Source: Lithodes maja
Lineage: Eukaryota > Arthropoda > Malacostraca > Decapoda > Lithodidae
NCBI GenBank assembly: GCA_037953745.1
Contig: JBAKBP010000763.1
Coordinates: forward strand, 151,501-215,500
Direction of reading: 5' to 3'
DNA: 64,000 nucleotides
Below are positions 12,612 through 24,426 of this stretch, in pieces; the first letter of the stretch is position 1, and each line of letters begins with the position of its first letter. The position numbers and the translations under genes were made by a program. Below the pieces are notes generated by a model. That model made no database searches, had not been told where the DNA came from, and saw nothing but the letters and a program-made list of their open reading frames with translations.

Positions 12612-13150
12612 ATTAGAATAGGTTAACCACTTCAGTACCATGGCACCATTTTCTAGAAACTACTGGCCATCATTAGATAATTTTATGAGGCTTAGGTAGG
12701 ACCTGTGAGATTCAAAAGCTAAGATAAATTTTGCTCCTGATTTTTTGAGGTCCTTCCACACATACAGTATATATATATATATACACAGTATACTGTGCAT
12801 AGAATTTATTGAAACTAATTATTAGCTATTTGTCAATTGTAATACAATCCCTGACATAAATGTAACCTCACATGGTCAGTTTCCAAGGCAAGAGACTACA
12901 CATTGGCAGAAGATCTGCTCAAAAATCCATGAGGAAAATCAACATAATATTTTACAGGCCTAAATAAATGCATGCATCACAGACATACATACATGTGTGA
13001 CCTTTGGTCACCCAAAGGTAGTTGAGGGGATAAAGAGGTGTATCACAATAGCTGTATAGCAGTTTATGTGGAAGCCACATTACTACCTCCAGGAACCAAA
13101 TGCAAATGTTGGTAGCAATACACTTCCCAACTACAGACCATACTGGTGCC
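12612..13150 (+). repeat. Diverged repeat, family G with family E part
   Basis: 12612-12770 begins TTAACCACTTCAGTACC and resembles family E-like sequence. 12820-13090 matches 51713-52100 in order: AATACAATCC, ACATGGTCA, ATGCATGC, and CACCCAAAGGT versus TACCCAAAGGT. No coding region; ends unresolved. Confidence 0.5.
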
Positions 13151-13181
13151 CTGGCCTATACTGTCAACCACCTTGATTTGT

Positions 13182-13503
13182 GGGTGAGGGCTGGTCCTAT
13201 CCAGAGGTTTGGCTTCCTTTACCCAACCTTAGCCATTTCTGTCTGTATCTTTTCTTGTATTACTTTTCCTTCTAGGTGCTGGCGAGATCGCCTGATTGGG
13301 TGGCAGTGCAAGGGGGGCTGCGGAAGGTAGGGGCATAGGCCCGGGGGTCCAAGCCCGTGGGCTGTTGATCCCCTCCCCCGCTGCCCTCTCAGAGACTGAT
13401 CTCATCTCACCCTGGCCCCTTCCAGGGCCCAAGCATCTGGAGCGGCTTTGGTCAACCGGAATTGGGACTGTTCAGCCAAACAGTCTGGGGAACTACAACA
13501 ACA
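13182..13503 (+). mobile_element. SINE family 2, full length
   Basis: Head GGGCTGGTCCTATCCAGAGG, body with CCCTCTCAGAGACTGATC, and an AACAAC tail. No clean target duplication; a degenerate pair ACCACCTTGATTTG / ACCACTATGATGTG flanks it. Slightly more decayed than the copy at 12085. Confidence 0.85.
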
Positions 13504-13509
13504 ATGACC

Positions 13510-14950
13510 ACTATGATGTGATGCTGGAAAGTGTAAATGCTCACTGACCTAAATAATACATTTCAAGTTAAGATGCATTCTCTGACAAATACACTGGCCA
13601 TAGAATAAATTTGTTTAATGAAAGCAAGAAATTTAAAATTACAATAATGATGCAATTGTGCTGAATGTGTTACATTAGAATGGGGTTGTATAGAATAACC
13701 TAAGAAAGGCTTTGAAAGATTCAGGTAGCATAGTTGTGTTTGGTAGATTACGGAAGTATACTCGGATGAAGGTATTGAAGGATAAGCCTTTACAACGGCA
13801 CCCTTTCAATCAGATTATACCAATTATGTTTTATTCTAGCTTCTTGCAGACAATGTTATTCATCTAGGAAGGACCTCTAGGTACACTCGGATACCATAGT
13901 CTCTATCCCACTTATAAGCATTAGTGGACCCCCTATGTTTTTCTATATGCAATTATATCAAGCTGGAATCATTTTTGGATATAACTTGCTTGTCAATATA
14001 TAGTATATACAGTTGTGTAGTTGATTTATAGAAAAAAATATTCATAAATTTGTTTCCAGAGATATACTGTACTTCCATAATTAGATTTAGGTGAAATCCA
14101 CGAATTTGTATGAGTGGGCTAGAGACTATGGTATCAGAGTGTACCAAAGGGTTAAATAATATTTCAAAATACTCTCTTAACTATGACCTGTCCTTCCTAG
14201 AATTTAATAATAACATCATGAGATAACTAGATTATATAAATAGTGGACATATCTGATTGAAAGGGATAAGGAATGTTAGGATTAGGTAGTTACAGATAAG
14301 CTATACTGTAGTCTATTCAATATGAGGAGTCCAGAGATTGTCACCCTTAGCCTCTCGTAACTCGGGGAGGGTTCGAGCAAACAGGTTGTAAATTTCCATA
14401 TCTATTTCCTGGCTGATTCTCCCCAAATGGTAGACATTAGCTCGACTGTTCTAGGCCTTTTTTACTTCTGCGCAGTTGAGGTTCGGAATATCTAGACTAG
14501 TCATAATGAACAGACTACAGTATAGGTTGTTTGGGTATATTAGGGCGACATGGAATAAGGTAGGTAGTGCTTGGTTATTTTAGTATGAGATAATATAACA
14601 TAAGCAAGGGTATAGTGTTACACGAGATCATCTTTGGTTAGCTTAGGATCTAGAGTTAAATTGATAGGAATTGAGGACGTGCTATCTTTGATGTGCCACG
14701 AGAACAAGTGCTACAAATAGTGCTAGGGAATTGTTAATATTTTATTATCAAGGTAGTTGCAAAATAATTCCCAGGCATCTTTTAACCCTTTCATGCACCT
14801 GGGGTTGCCATTTAGTATCCAGAAATAGAATTATCTTGATCTCACAATTACCTCTCCAAAATTAGTTTTCTGCCCACAGCTCGCTTAAAGACAACTGCAG
14901 AGTCGGAAGTAACAAAACTAAAGGTTTCTAAACACTCCTGATGGTCAAAA
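13510..14950. other. No gene seen; repeat copy at 14330-14525
   Basis: AT-rich DNA. 14330-14525 is the partner of the dispersed repeat at 2040-2250. Around 14783 a TTAACCCTTTCATG sequence looks like a decayed TTAA element end. No exon or RNA recognised. Confidence 0.5.
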
Positions 14951-15421
14951 TATAGGTTTGATTCCCGGAGGGAAGTAGAGAAAACCTAATATTTAGTAGG
15001 GCCCCGTAATCATTGACGATATTGCCTATTAGTATAATAGTCTCCATTCAACATCCCGCGTCAGCATTTTGAATCTACCGCCGCGGAAGTATCATGGAGT
15101 ACTCATCATAAGTGCACGCTTAATTCCCTTATGGAATCGTCATTATGATCGGGTAGCCTACAGAAAAAAATGTAAAAAAATAAAAATTAACTTAATATTT
15201 GTTATCATATGACTTACCATATGTGGATTTCTTGCGTTTTGCATCCCCGACTCCAGGCCCTTTAGCGGCCATCTTTGTCCTTCACTGATATATCAAGAAA
15301 CAACTCGAGAAATCAACAAATGGGAAGTGGGATGGATGGGAGGGTCATTTCATCGTCAATGATTACGGGGCCCTACTAAATATTAGGTTTTCTCTACTTC
15401 CCTCCGGGAATCAAACCTATA
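14951..15421. mobile_element. Element with 70-bp perfect inverted termini
   Basis: 14951-15020 is the exact reverse complement of 15352-15421 (outermost TATAGGTTTGATTCCCGG). About 270 bp inside (15021-15290) is the reverse complement of 25690-25960, near the right end of the DIRS element. It abuts the left DIRS terminus. It may be a non-autonomous derivative of the same or a related element. It carries the same ATG-plus-splice-donor module as 25690-25960. Confidence 0.75.
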
Positions 15422-15634
15422 ATTTAATAGTGGCCCCATCATCATTGACGATATTGCCTGAATACCAAGTCTGGAGGGGGACACTCGTGACAATATCCTA
15501 ACCTCAGGGGACAAAATAATCTGTATACATTTTATTAAGTTTTATTGTATGCAAACAATATATAAAAAATATAAAAGATTGTAAGCGGTGCGTGACATCA
15601 AGAAAGTCTGCTTACTCATGACCAGATCTTTTCC

Positions 15635-16237
15635 TTAACCCGTAAACGGCGGAAAAGCTCTTAAGAGGTTTTACTGGGCGACGGCGGCAAAGCTCTTAAG
15701 AGGGAGGCCTAAAAAAAACATTTAAACAGCACTAAACATTTTTTTTTTTTTTTTTTTTTTTCCCCTATACCTCATATCACTCCTCCATATCCCCTCCTTC
15801 CTCCCTTTCCACTCCCCCTTCAATTATCACCATTTTCCCTGTTATTCCCTAATTTGTTGGTATATTTTTGTGCTAACATTAGCAAACTGTGTGGGGGATG
15901 TGCTTACGTGCCTAGCAGGTGTGTTACACAAGCGAGTGTGTATGAGTAGGCTCAGTGTGGCTTGAGGCCTCATGGAGGGAGGGGTTGCCTCAATTTTCTC
16001 CATAATTCATGAATGGGCTGGTCCATCTATATTCGCAATTTTGACCAGAAAAATTATATTTTCACTGGTTTGATTGTTGTTACAGGTTACTATCTACATA
16101 GTGAAGGTAAAATAGGCTCATATGAATAGGTAATAACGATATTTATCGTAAAATGGCGATTATAGGCCTGAATGGAGCCCATATGCTCACCCATGGGGAG
16201 CTAGTTCATTACCCCCCCCTCGCCGTTCACGGGTTAA
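15635..16237 (-). mobile_element. TTAA-flanked MITE related to family A
   Basis: Runs from TTAACCCGTAAACGGCGG to CGCCGTTCACGGGTTAA. The interior includes family A landmarks in reverse: the CTCTTAAGAG pair, poly(T), TATCACTCCTCC, GTGCTAACATTAGC and GTTATTCCCT. It lies in the 3' part of the DIRS element. Diverged from the other A copies, notably at its ends. Confidence 0.75.
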
Positions 16238-16407
16238 TAAGATTCTTGCATGATACTTTTGGGTACACGCATGTGTTCCCTTAAATAGAACTATAACACT
16301 GTAGAATTTAGTTCTAACCTTAAAAGTATTTGTACAGTATAATATATGTTTGTACATTCTGATAATACTACATAGTTGCAACTATGCTAGATTTCTTCTT
16401 AAATTTA

Positions 16408-16521
16408 ACATAAAATAAAAATATGTTGAATTTTATAACCAGTTCGATCGTTCCGCCCCCCATCATAAAATAAAAATATGTTGAACTTTATAACCAGTTC
16501 GAACGTTCCGCCCCCCCCCCC
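16408..16521 (+). repeat. Direct tandem duplication, about 56 bp unit
   Basis: Two adjacent units starting CATAAAATAAAAATATGTTG and ending CGTTCCGCCCCCC, differing at a few bases. The second runs into a C homopolymer (about 18 C). It lies just downstream of the DIRS recombinase stop codon. Confidence 0.8.
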
Positions 16522-16770
16522 CCCCTCCTTTCTCTTAGAACAAATCTTACACAATAGAACATAACCTACTGGACCCATTATCGTAAAGCTACACAGGTAC
16601 GCTTTGGTTTATCAAGAGCGACTGACAGGTAACGTGTTACGAAAGTATGATTGGAGGCCCATAATTGAGTATTAGCAATGTCTTCTATCGAAAAGTTTTG
16701 TAAGAAACGAAGAGAGACTGCCCATTTCCTGATGTCGTGAGCCCTGCCCACCACGCCGGGGTTACTTTCT

Positions 16771-17257
16771 TTAACCCTCGTGGCCCGGGCTGGTCCTCCA
16801 AAGGACAGTGTGTGCTACCCGGGCGATTTGGCCGAAAAACGTCAAGGCCTAGGCTACCGTATCTTTGTTATTTTAACTGCTAGAAATTTCCCACGCATCT
16901 ATAAACGTAGTGCGGTTTTCAATCTGTAGATTGGCATTGAGTAGAGCTCTGTAAGTCAACTGGTTCAGTTGTGATGACGATTTCCGTGGAGCTAATTTTT
17001 CCGCGATGTTGACAATATCAGCGCTTTTCAGACACTAATTTCGTCTGACGTCACACCAATAACATTGATCCGACGTCTCCTTATTGTTTTCGGAGGTGCG
17101 GTGACGCAACAATCGGCTTTGTTTACATGCGTCGGATGCACGGCGTTCAGACCAAGCTGAATATGCTTTCAAGCTTACTGCCTATTAATAGGAACCCGGG
17201 CTCCTGCCCTTCTTTCGCGGTGTCATTTTAAAAGGACACCCGGGCTGGAAGGGTTAA
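16771..17257 (+). mobile_element. TTAA-flanked MITE, family B, diverged
   Basis: Runs from TTAACCCTCGTGGCCC to CCGGGCTGGAAGGGTTAA. It keeps the GATTTGGCCGAAAAACGTC and AGTAGAGCTCT landmarks of family B. It shares its right TTAA with the neighbouring family A copy, and together they split the recombinase gene. Confidence 0.8.
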
Positions 17258-17341
17258 CCCAGGAGCTGCGGGAAGACTCTTAAGAGTTTCCCCGGGCGAC
17301 TGCGGGAAGACTCTTAAGATCCTGGGCCTAAAAAAATCCAT

Positions 17342-18363
17342 TTAACCCGCTGGATCCCAGCGTCGCACGTGTTGCGTCGGCAATGTTCGATCATCAGAAC
17401 CCAGCGACGCAACGTTTGCGTCAGTGTCACTCCGGTCCTATGGCACCTAGAGGGCTCAGATTTGTATGGGAACTGTGTAAGTATCCCACGCACCCATTCT
17501 GATGGTTGAAAACTGTCAAAGTCCAACCGCGTGAGCGCGCAAAAACGTTTTTTGGGGGAAATTGCCTTTAATTTTTTACTCTTGTAAAATCCGTTTTCGG
17601 GGGCTCTGTAGGACCATTTTTTGCACTTTTTGACAATTTTTTTTTCCTTCATTCCTAACCCATTCGCTATTGTTTCTGGAATAAAAAAAATGTTCAAAAC
17701 CTGCTGGGCCCTGGTGGTACATTTATTAACCTGACAAGCGCGAAATAGACCTAGGGGCAAGGGTAGTTATTTGTGCATTTCTAGCCTTGGATTCTGACAG
17801 AATTCGTTATATTTACAATATAGAGCATTATTTGTTTTCGGTATGCTTTTATTTTACATACAGTATATGATGTATATATGAACCTTCAAGAGTGCTAAAA
17901 TAAGTGGGAAAAGCATTTGGGGGGTGAAAAACCACCCGGTCATAATCTCAGGCGAGAGAGAGCCACAGGCAACCCTCCTCTCTCGCTGTCTGTGAGGTAA
18001 CTGAGACGAGCGGGGCGGTGTGGGCCGGTGTCTGGGTGTTGCATAACGATCTTTTCTGCAACCCACTTGTGATACATTATCGCGGGAGAGAAAAATAACC
18101 GATAAATGATGATAATAAGAAGAGGAAAAATAGGTGATAATTGAGGAGGGGAGGGGGGTGGGTGAGATTTACATGGATGAGTACTGGAGAGGAATTATCT
18201 CACCTAGAGACAAATTCCTTTGTTTTGATAGGCCCTTTTTTTTTATGGAAGGCTATTTTTATGGTCTTGCTTCCGTGAGGCCTATCGCGTTCCCTACAGG
18301 AAGCCTTCCGTGAGGCCTATAGCGCTTGCCGGGTTAATAACTAGCTGGGGCTCAGCTGGTTAA
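17342..18363 (+). mobile_element. TTAA-flanked MITE, family C, interrupted
   Basis: Starts TTAACCCGCTGGATCCCAGC and ends GGGGCTCAGCTGGTTAA. A copy at 31486-31918 shares TATGGCACCTAGAGGGCTCA, CCCACGCA and GAGCGCGCAAAAAC. It is inserted in a TTAA of family A, where CCAT and AACACCC flank it, and is split by the element at 17726-18337. Confidence 0.85.
17726..18337 (+). mobile_element. TTAA-flanked element, family H, innermost
   Basis: Starts TTAACCTGACAAGCGCG and ends TATAGCGCTTGCCGGGTTAA. In the family C copy at 31486 the flanks TACATTTAT and the GGGGCTCAG end are nearly contiguous, so this is an insertion into C. No coding region recognised. Confidence 0.75.
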
Positions 18364-18693
18364 AACACCCCCAATTTTTTTTTTTTTTTGGCCCCTAGGC
18401 CATGCCAAATATCACTCCTCCACATCCCCTCCTTCAATTATCACCTATTTTCCCTGTTATTCCCTTATTCTGTGGTCTATTTTCGTGCTAACATTAGCGA
18501 GTTGCTAGCAGGGCGTTGTCATCAGTGTTACCAAGCGTGGGAATTAGGGGAGAAGTCAGGAAGAGAATTGAGAGGTACCCTCCAGTGTCTTTCAAAGCTT
18601 CGTGAGTGGAAGGTTGGCGCACAATCACTCACACACACACTCACTTTCATTTCGCAATTTTGACCAGCCAAACACTGTTTCCACTTGTTTTAT

Positions 18694-18945
18694 GTTGTTC
18701 CCCAAGCTGCCTGGCCGAACAGCCCCAAGGCCCCGAGCAAGGCCAAGGCCATAACCGAGCGCCCCCACAGAACTCTCCCTGCCGACCACAATAAAGCCTG
18801 GGTGACCGAAGCCACTCCATGGCGGGGAGCTGAGGAGGGCGACAGAAATGCCCGGGAAACCAAAGCCCCACCCAGGGCCCTGTGCCCCTCAGCAATTATG
18901 AAGAGAAAGCTGAGGGGCAAAGGAAAAAATGTGACGCTTTGGCTT
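18694..18945 (-). mobile_element. SINE family 1
   Basis: Bounded by the 12-bp duplication CACTTGTTTTAT (18682-18693 and 18946-18957) inside family A. The tail complement GTTGTT precedes CCCCAAGCTGCCTGGCCGAA. Slightly 5'-truncated relative to the 30200 copy. Open frames on both strands reflect its GC-rich body only. Confidence 0.92.
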
Positions 18946-19968
18946 CACTTGTTTTATTGTTGTAACTGGTTAATATCTTCATATTAATGGTAAAATAGGC
19001 GCATATGAAGAAGTATTAACGATATTTATGGTAAAATAACTATGTTAGTGATGGGAACAGCTCAAATACGTGCGCACAGGCGTGTGGTGTCTCATACCCC
19101 CCATGCGCAGCCGAGAGGTTAATGACGTCGACTAACAGAGAAGCTAACTTTCTTCTCGTAACACGATTACCTGCCTGGTTCACCCATAGAGCACCTGATT
19201 GGTGAGGAGGCGCAGCCCTCATAAACTTAGTTAAGGCCTGCACCGGGCATAAAATATGATGAGTGTGTCCGCGTTTCAACGCCGGAACAGAAAACTCAGA
19301 AAACACATGATCAGAATGCTAATTTTTTGCTATGAATGTGAGAGACGGCGCTATTTGTACATGATCGTGCAGTCTCCCAAACCTAAGGCAATTAGGTTCG
19401 TTGCTCATCGCCGCCAGCTCAGACACCCTATTCCCCGTGGCGAGAGCCATCAGGAAAACAGCCTTCTTTAATTAAGAGTGAATCAAAATCCGGCGTGTTA
19501 TTGTATTTACGCGATTGAAGCAATGATAAGGCTTTGTCTAGTGACCAAGTGGGCATGAGCTGACGCGATGGTGGGCGCAGCTTGAAACACGCCCTCATAA
19601 ACCCTTTCTCCTCCGCCTGCGGTATGGAAAGACCTGTGAGATCAAAGAAGGGAGTTCTGATGGCTGATAAATGATTTTTTAATGTGACTACTGTAAAACA
19701 TTTTTGCTCAAATAGATAATCTAGGTATTTGAAAATTAAGGCTCCCGAGGCATCCGTTTGCCCTGACTCTACAATCCAGGTTGTAAAAGTTTTCCAATGT
19801 GATTGATATTGTCTCCTGGTAGACATGGTATATTGGTTCATAAGTTTATTTGTGACACTTTCCCCAAATTGAGCTAACCATTTTACGTTGTAAATGTCCA
19901 GAAGGCAAAACTGAGCGAGGTCCGAAGGTTGCCAATCGTCTCTAAGTGGAATGCGGAGACCGGGAGCG

Positions 19969-21990
19969 TCACCGGGGTCCTGCAACTGATGGTACCACGC
20001 CTGAGCCGGCCATAACGGAGCAATCATCGAGACTAAGCCTCGGTAAATTCTTAGTTTGTGAATTACCCGGCACATTAGCACAGAATCTGGTGGCGGAAAA
20101 AGATAAATTTAGGGCCACCTGTTCCAGTCCTCTAATAATGCATCCGGTCCCCCCACCGGAGTCACCCCCTGGCGAGTTAGGATGAGAGGGAGTCTGTGAT
20201 TCTCTTTGGATGCGAACTGATCCACTTGTGGACGGTAAGGCCTCGCAATCATTCTGTCGAAGACGGGTTGTTTGATAGCCCATTCTACTAAGGTGCTCCG
20301 CCTCCGGGATAGAGCGTCTGCCTAGATGTTCGACACGCCGGGGAGATATACTGCATGTAGGTGAATGCCCAGCGATTCTGCTAGGGCAAAGATCTGTTCT
20401 GACACTTTGAGCAACTCTCGGGACCTCACCGAGCCTTGTTTCTGAATACAATGGACTGCGGTTAGGTTGTCCATACGGAACGCTATTGATTTTCCTTGTA
20501 ACGACATGCCATGATCTTGGAGGAAAAAGAGAGGATCTAAAAATGCTCTTGCTTGTTGATGTGAAACTGATTGTCTTGGGGCCAAGTGCCCTGCCCTTGA
20601 TGGCCTAGATTTGACTGATACCCCCAACCTAGTGCTCCTGAAGCGTCTTGTGTCTACCCATACCGTAGGTGGGGGAGAAACCCATATTGTTACAGAGTAT
20701 AGTGTCTCGGGCTTGGCCCAGACCGATAGTAAGCTGTGGATTAATGGAGGAATTGGCCATAATTTCTTCTCCGGCGAGAGAGGAAAAACTTTGTTGCCTT
20801 CCAAGATTAATCTCTTCACTTTCAACTGGCCCAACTTAACAGTTAATTGGATCCAGTTGAGAGAGCCGATCAGAGAATCCCACGTTTTCCTGGTCGTATT
20901 CAGACTGTGGAGAAAAAGAAACGGTTTCCGGTAAAATCTGTTGCGATTGCCCACACTCTTGAGTAAGCGTCAGATTGGTGGTGTCCCAGACCAGCCCTAT
21001 CTACTGAATATTCCTTGTGGGAACCAGGCGAGACTTCGCCAAGTTCACCTTGAACTCTAGGTTTTGCACATGATTTAATACTTGGTTTGCATGAATGTGA
21101 CATAACTCCTCCAACTCTGCCACCACTAGCCAGTCGTTTAGGTACCAAAACACCTTTATGCCCTGAATCAACAGTGGCAAAAGGGCTTGCCGGACTAATT
21201 TTGTGAAAATTCTCGGTGCCAGGTTTAACCCAAAAGGCATTTTGCGAAAGACATAAGTCTCGTGCCTGATCCTCAGAGCGAGGAATTTCTGGAACCTTTT
21301 GTTTATAGGGACATGCCAATAGGCATCTTTGAGATCTATTGAGCACATCCAACCTTGCGGCGGAAGAGTGAGCCTGATATGATGGACTGTAAGCATCCTG
21401 AAGGGTGAATTCTTGATAAAGGTGTTCAGATGCGAGAGATCCAACACTGGTCACATTTGCACACTGTCCCTTTTCGGCACTAAGAAAAGTCTGGAGGCGA
21501 ATACTGGGCAAGTTGGTTTTACTGGTGCAATGACCCTTTTGGAGATCATTCCCCGGCCCAGGGCCTCCACCTCCTGTGACACATTGTTGCCTTCTAGCGC
21601 CTGACGCAGTTGAGGTCGCTGGAGCCACCGCCAGGTGATCCCTTTGCTCACAACTTTCCTGGCCCAAGTTTTCTTGGGCCAGGCCGAGCGAAATAACTGG
21701 AACGACCCAGTTTGCAAACTGGGCCTGTTCGGAGAAGCCACTCTCGAATCCGGCGCGTATAAGCATTGCGCCGGGAAACTGAAAGTTTGGGTGGCTAGTT
21801 TTTTTTGGAGGGGGAGGTGGGTTGGTATCAGATGGCTGGCTAGTTTTGGCTGACGTCTGCCCCTGATTTGACTTCTGGTGTGGCTTACCTCTATACCCTG
21901 AATATTTACTTTGTTTAGGTTTGGGCTAAGTACTTCCCTGCTGAGGGGGAGTTCTGGGATCTCAAGAGGACTGTTTATCATGCAGTTGGT
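19969..21990 (-). pseudogene. DIRS reverse transcriptase / RNase H, broken
   Basis: The RT would copy the element RNA and RNase H would remove the template. RT motifs in order: FASRLFLVPKRDS (about 21470), SIDLKDAYWHVPI (about 21340), MPFGLNLAPRIFTKL (about 21230) and the catalytic box YLNDWLV (about 21140). The expected box in DIRS is YLDDW, so one metal-binding Asp is replaced by Asn. RNase H signs follow: a Trp-Val-Asp segment near 20660, then MDNLTAVHCIQKQG (about 20480) and AESLGIHLHAVYLPGV (about 20360). The frame changes at least twice between RT and RNase H. The 3' end overlaps the recombinase N-terminus, as is usual in DIRS. Confidence 0.82.
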
Positions 21991-22179
21991 TAGGCTTACC
22001 TCCGCTCTTTGGTTTCAGAAAGGGCTTCTTAAATGGTTCTCTCCTAGCTTGGGAGGTAACCTGCTTCCACCCATTGACCATATTAAAGACTACACTCCAC
22101 GTTTCTGAGTTAAGAAGGGAGGCAGTGAGTACCGGCGAAAGAGTTACCCGGCGCCCAATGTCATCCGGTAACTTTTTTA

Positions 22180-24426
22180 CTAGATGCACACTGCTTCCAT
22201 GATCGCTATTCTGATGTCTCCTAAGGTTTGAATAGAATTCTGCAATAAAATTCTAAGTGACAAGTCAGTGGCCTTCCTAACATTTGGGTCAGCAATGGCC
22301 GAGACAGTCCTGGTAAGAGAGACAGCAACCTGGCGGTTGACTAAATACTGAGAGAACATCCGGTAGGCTTTGTTTCGTAATTTAAAATCCCTTTCCAAAT
22401 GAGTCACCGGAGGAGTGCAAAAGGGTTCATCTAGAGTATGGAGGGCTACTTTGGGTGCCGCTAAAAAGGCCAACAAATCCGGCGACACCCCGTCAGCCGT
22501 CTGTACAGGTAACGAGAAATAATTATGAGATTCCTGTGGCACCTGATGAGAGGACTTAGACGTAATGGTTGATGCCAAATACCTGAGCCTCTAACTCCCA
22601 ATCTACCCAGGGACCCACCCCTATCCGCCCCATTTGCAGGACTGGTGTGTGCAACTGATCCAGTACCGGAATTGTATCCAGTTCCGGCGTAAGAGCATTC
22701 AAAGCCTTGACACCATTAACGCCATCGGCTTTAGACCAGTCCGCAAAGAGTCGTGCAGATGAGGCGGCGGGAACTGCCGGGGCAGCTGTGTGAACAAAGA
22801 AGTCTGGATTAAAAGAACTAGGTATAGCTTTGATTGATACATCCAGTAATCTGCCTGCTTCGTCCTTCGCCCTGAACTTCCTGTTTTTGTTTATTTCAAT
22901 TGTCCACTCACTAGGGACCGGAAGGTCTCCTGAAATGGTAGGTTGTGCTAATTGTGGGTTTAGTGGTGTCGCCGGGACCCATGAACAGTCAGGTTCATAG
23001 AGGAGAGGCATAGGGCCTTTCCTCTGAGGAACCTTATTTAAGGGAGGAGGAGTAATATCCGAGATCACTCTTAACATTAGTGGTAGTCAGCGTGGCTGGC
23101 ACTGTAGTGCCGGAAGCCGCGGTTACTGACGGAAACAAGGACATAGGAGGCATAGAGGCTTGGGGGGAAAGAAAACCCGAAGGTTGTAGAGGTCTTATCA
23201 TGGAGTGACTCATGGAAACTACAGGTAGACTGGCAGGGGGCCCCCGTCAGAGGAGGTAGGGAGATTATATTGTTGCATAACTTTATGTAAGATATCACTT
23301 ATTTCATCTGAGGTAACACACTTACTGTGGGATCCCTTAGAAGATTGGGAGCTAGCTTCAGACTCCTCACCCGTTAGACCTGGTGGAGCTGTTGATAAAG
23401 GCAGTTCCTCCGGCTCCACCTCTTCAGAAATATCCTGTTGTGCCTCCGGCGTCTGATCCGCCGGTGGCCACACCAAATCAGGGACAGACGAAGATAACAT
23501 ATCAATATTACTCTCAATCAATGGTTCCTAACTTACTCTAACCCTGTCATGAGATGGCTCTGATTGACGCCAGCACCCCCGCGCCGCGGGTGGCTGTGAG
23601 TCTTGGATGATTTGGGAGCTATCAAAAAATTGTGAACCCTTATATTGCTCGGCCAGGACTCGTCTAGGTCCGGCGGAGAAGCTAGTACGTGGCACATAAT
23701 TCAACTTAGTAATAGCAAAGGTGAAATAAGGTGGTACACTTAATGATTGTTCACGACCCGGTTGAGACTCAATGTCTTCTGACCCCACTTCCGAGCTGCG
23801 GCGTCAACGTTGGGCGTGTCGGAGATAGGGGAAGAGGGAGGTGGTTGTGGGGTCTGTTTCCAGCTACCACTGTGTGACTGAGAGTCCTCTTTCCGGCACT
23901 TGTGAGACCGGGAAGACTCAGCCGAAGAGTGTCTTTTGCGGGGAGACCTCGACCTCGACTTACGCTTTGGCGAGGGTGAAAGTTTCCTCTTTGGTTGGTC
24001 GGGGGGGGGGGGGGGCAACCTCAGTAATTTAACTGTCAGTGCCACTGCTGCTACTCACTACCTCTTTGGAAAGGGTTTATATTTCACTTTAGGTCCGACA
24101 GATTTATGGGAGGCTGGTTTGACCAGAGGTGACTTTATTATTAATTGTTCCCATAGGGCCTCGTCATCACAGACACTGCCTTATGGGCAGTGTCTTTGGC
24201 ATAAGTGTTAAAAATGGCTTTTATTTCTTGCAAGGCTGCCAAGCACGACAAGTCTTTCTTGGTGAACAAAGCCGTTTTCAAGTCGGCACAGACAGAACAA
24301 CGCTTTGACATCCACAAGCCTCTACTGTAGAGCGGTCTAAACACTTAACACATCTTAAACAGAGTTTATGAGCGAATATAGGTAACAGTGAATACTGCGG
24401 AGTAGCGCATAACTCGAACCGAGGCA
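22180..24426 (-). pseudogene. DIRS gag-like region, several broken frames
   Basis: Successive minus-strand frames (24426 to 22180) precede RT in the gag position. A possible start at 24426 gives MPRFELCATPQY with closely spaced cysteines (LCLRCVKC). Further on comes SKRCSVCADLKTALFTKKD in another frame. An Arg/Ser-rich stretch near 23950 (KRKSRSRSPRKRHSS) and a region near 22700 (LFADWSKADGVNGVKALNAL) follow. I recognise no enzyme. Assignment as the structural ORF is by position; the frameshifts show decay. Confidence 0.65.

Larger units (their letters stand above)
17254..19121 (-). mobile_element. Family A MITE with three nested insertions
   Basis: Reverse orientation relative to 39116-39740. 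The left end is TTAACCCAGGAGCTGCGGG and the right end GCGCAGCCGAGAGGTTAA. It contains family C (17342-18363), which contains another element (17726-18337), plus a SINE (18694-18945). The empty site for C is readable in the A copy ending at 50210. Confidence 0.85.
16578..20081 (-). pseudogene. DIRS tyrosine recombinase, split by MITEs
   Basis: The recombinase would join the circular DIRS DNA to the genome. The N-terminal and middle part lies at 19428-20081 (SVTNKLMNQYTMSTRRQYQS; HLSAIRTPFFDLTG). The next part is at 19122-19306, ending LASLLVDVI. The C-terminal part is at 16578-16770 and carries the HxxR box (AHDIRKW) and a candidate catalytic Tyr in FVTRYLS, then a stop at 16580-16578. Removing 16771-19121 down to one TTAA brings the two halves into the same frame. 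Between 19306 and 19428 there is a frameshift or stop. The gene was therefore intact across this point before the MITEs landed, and is dead now. Confidence 0.85.

Noticed and set aside
18388..18987. Overlapping Pro/Arg-rich frames around the SINE
   Set aside because: The same frames appear in every family 1 SINE copy and come from its GC-rich body.
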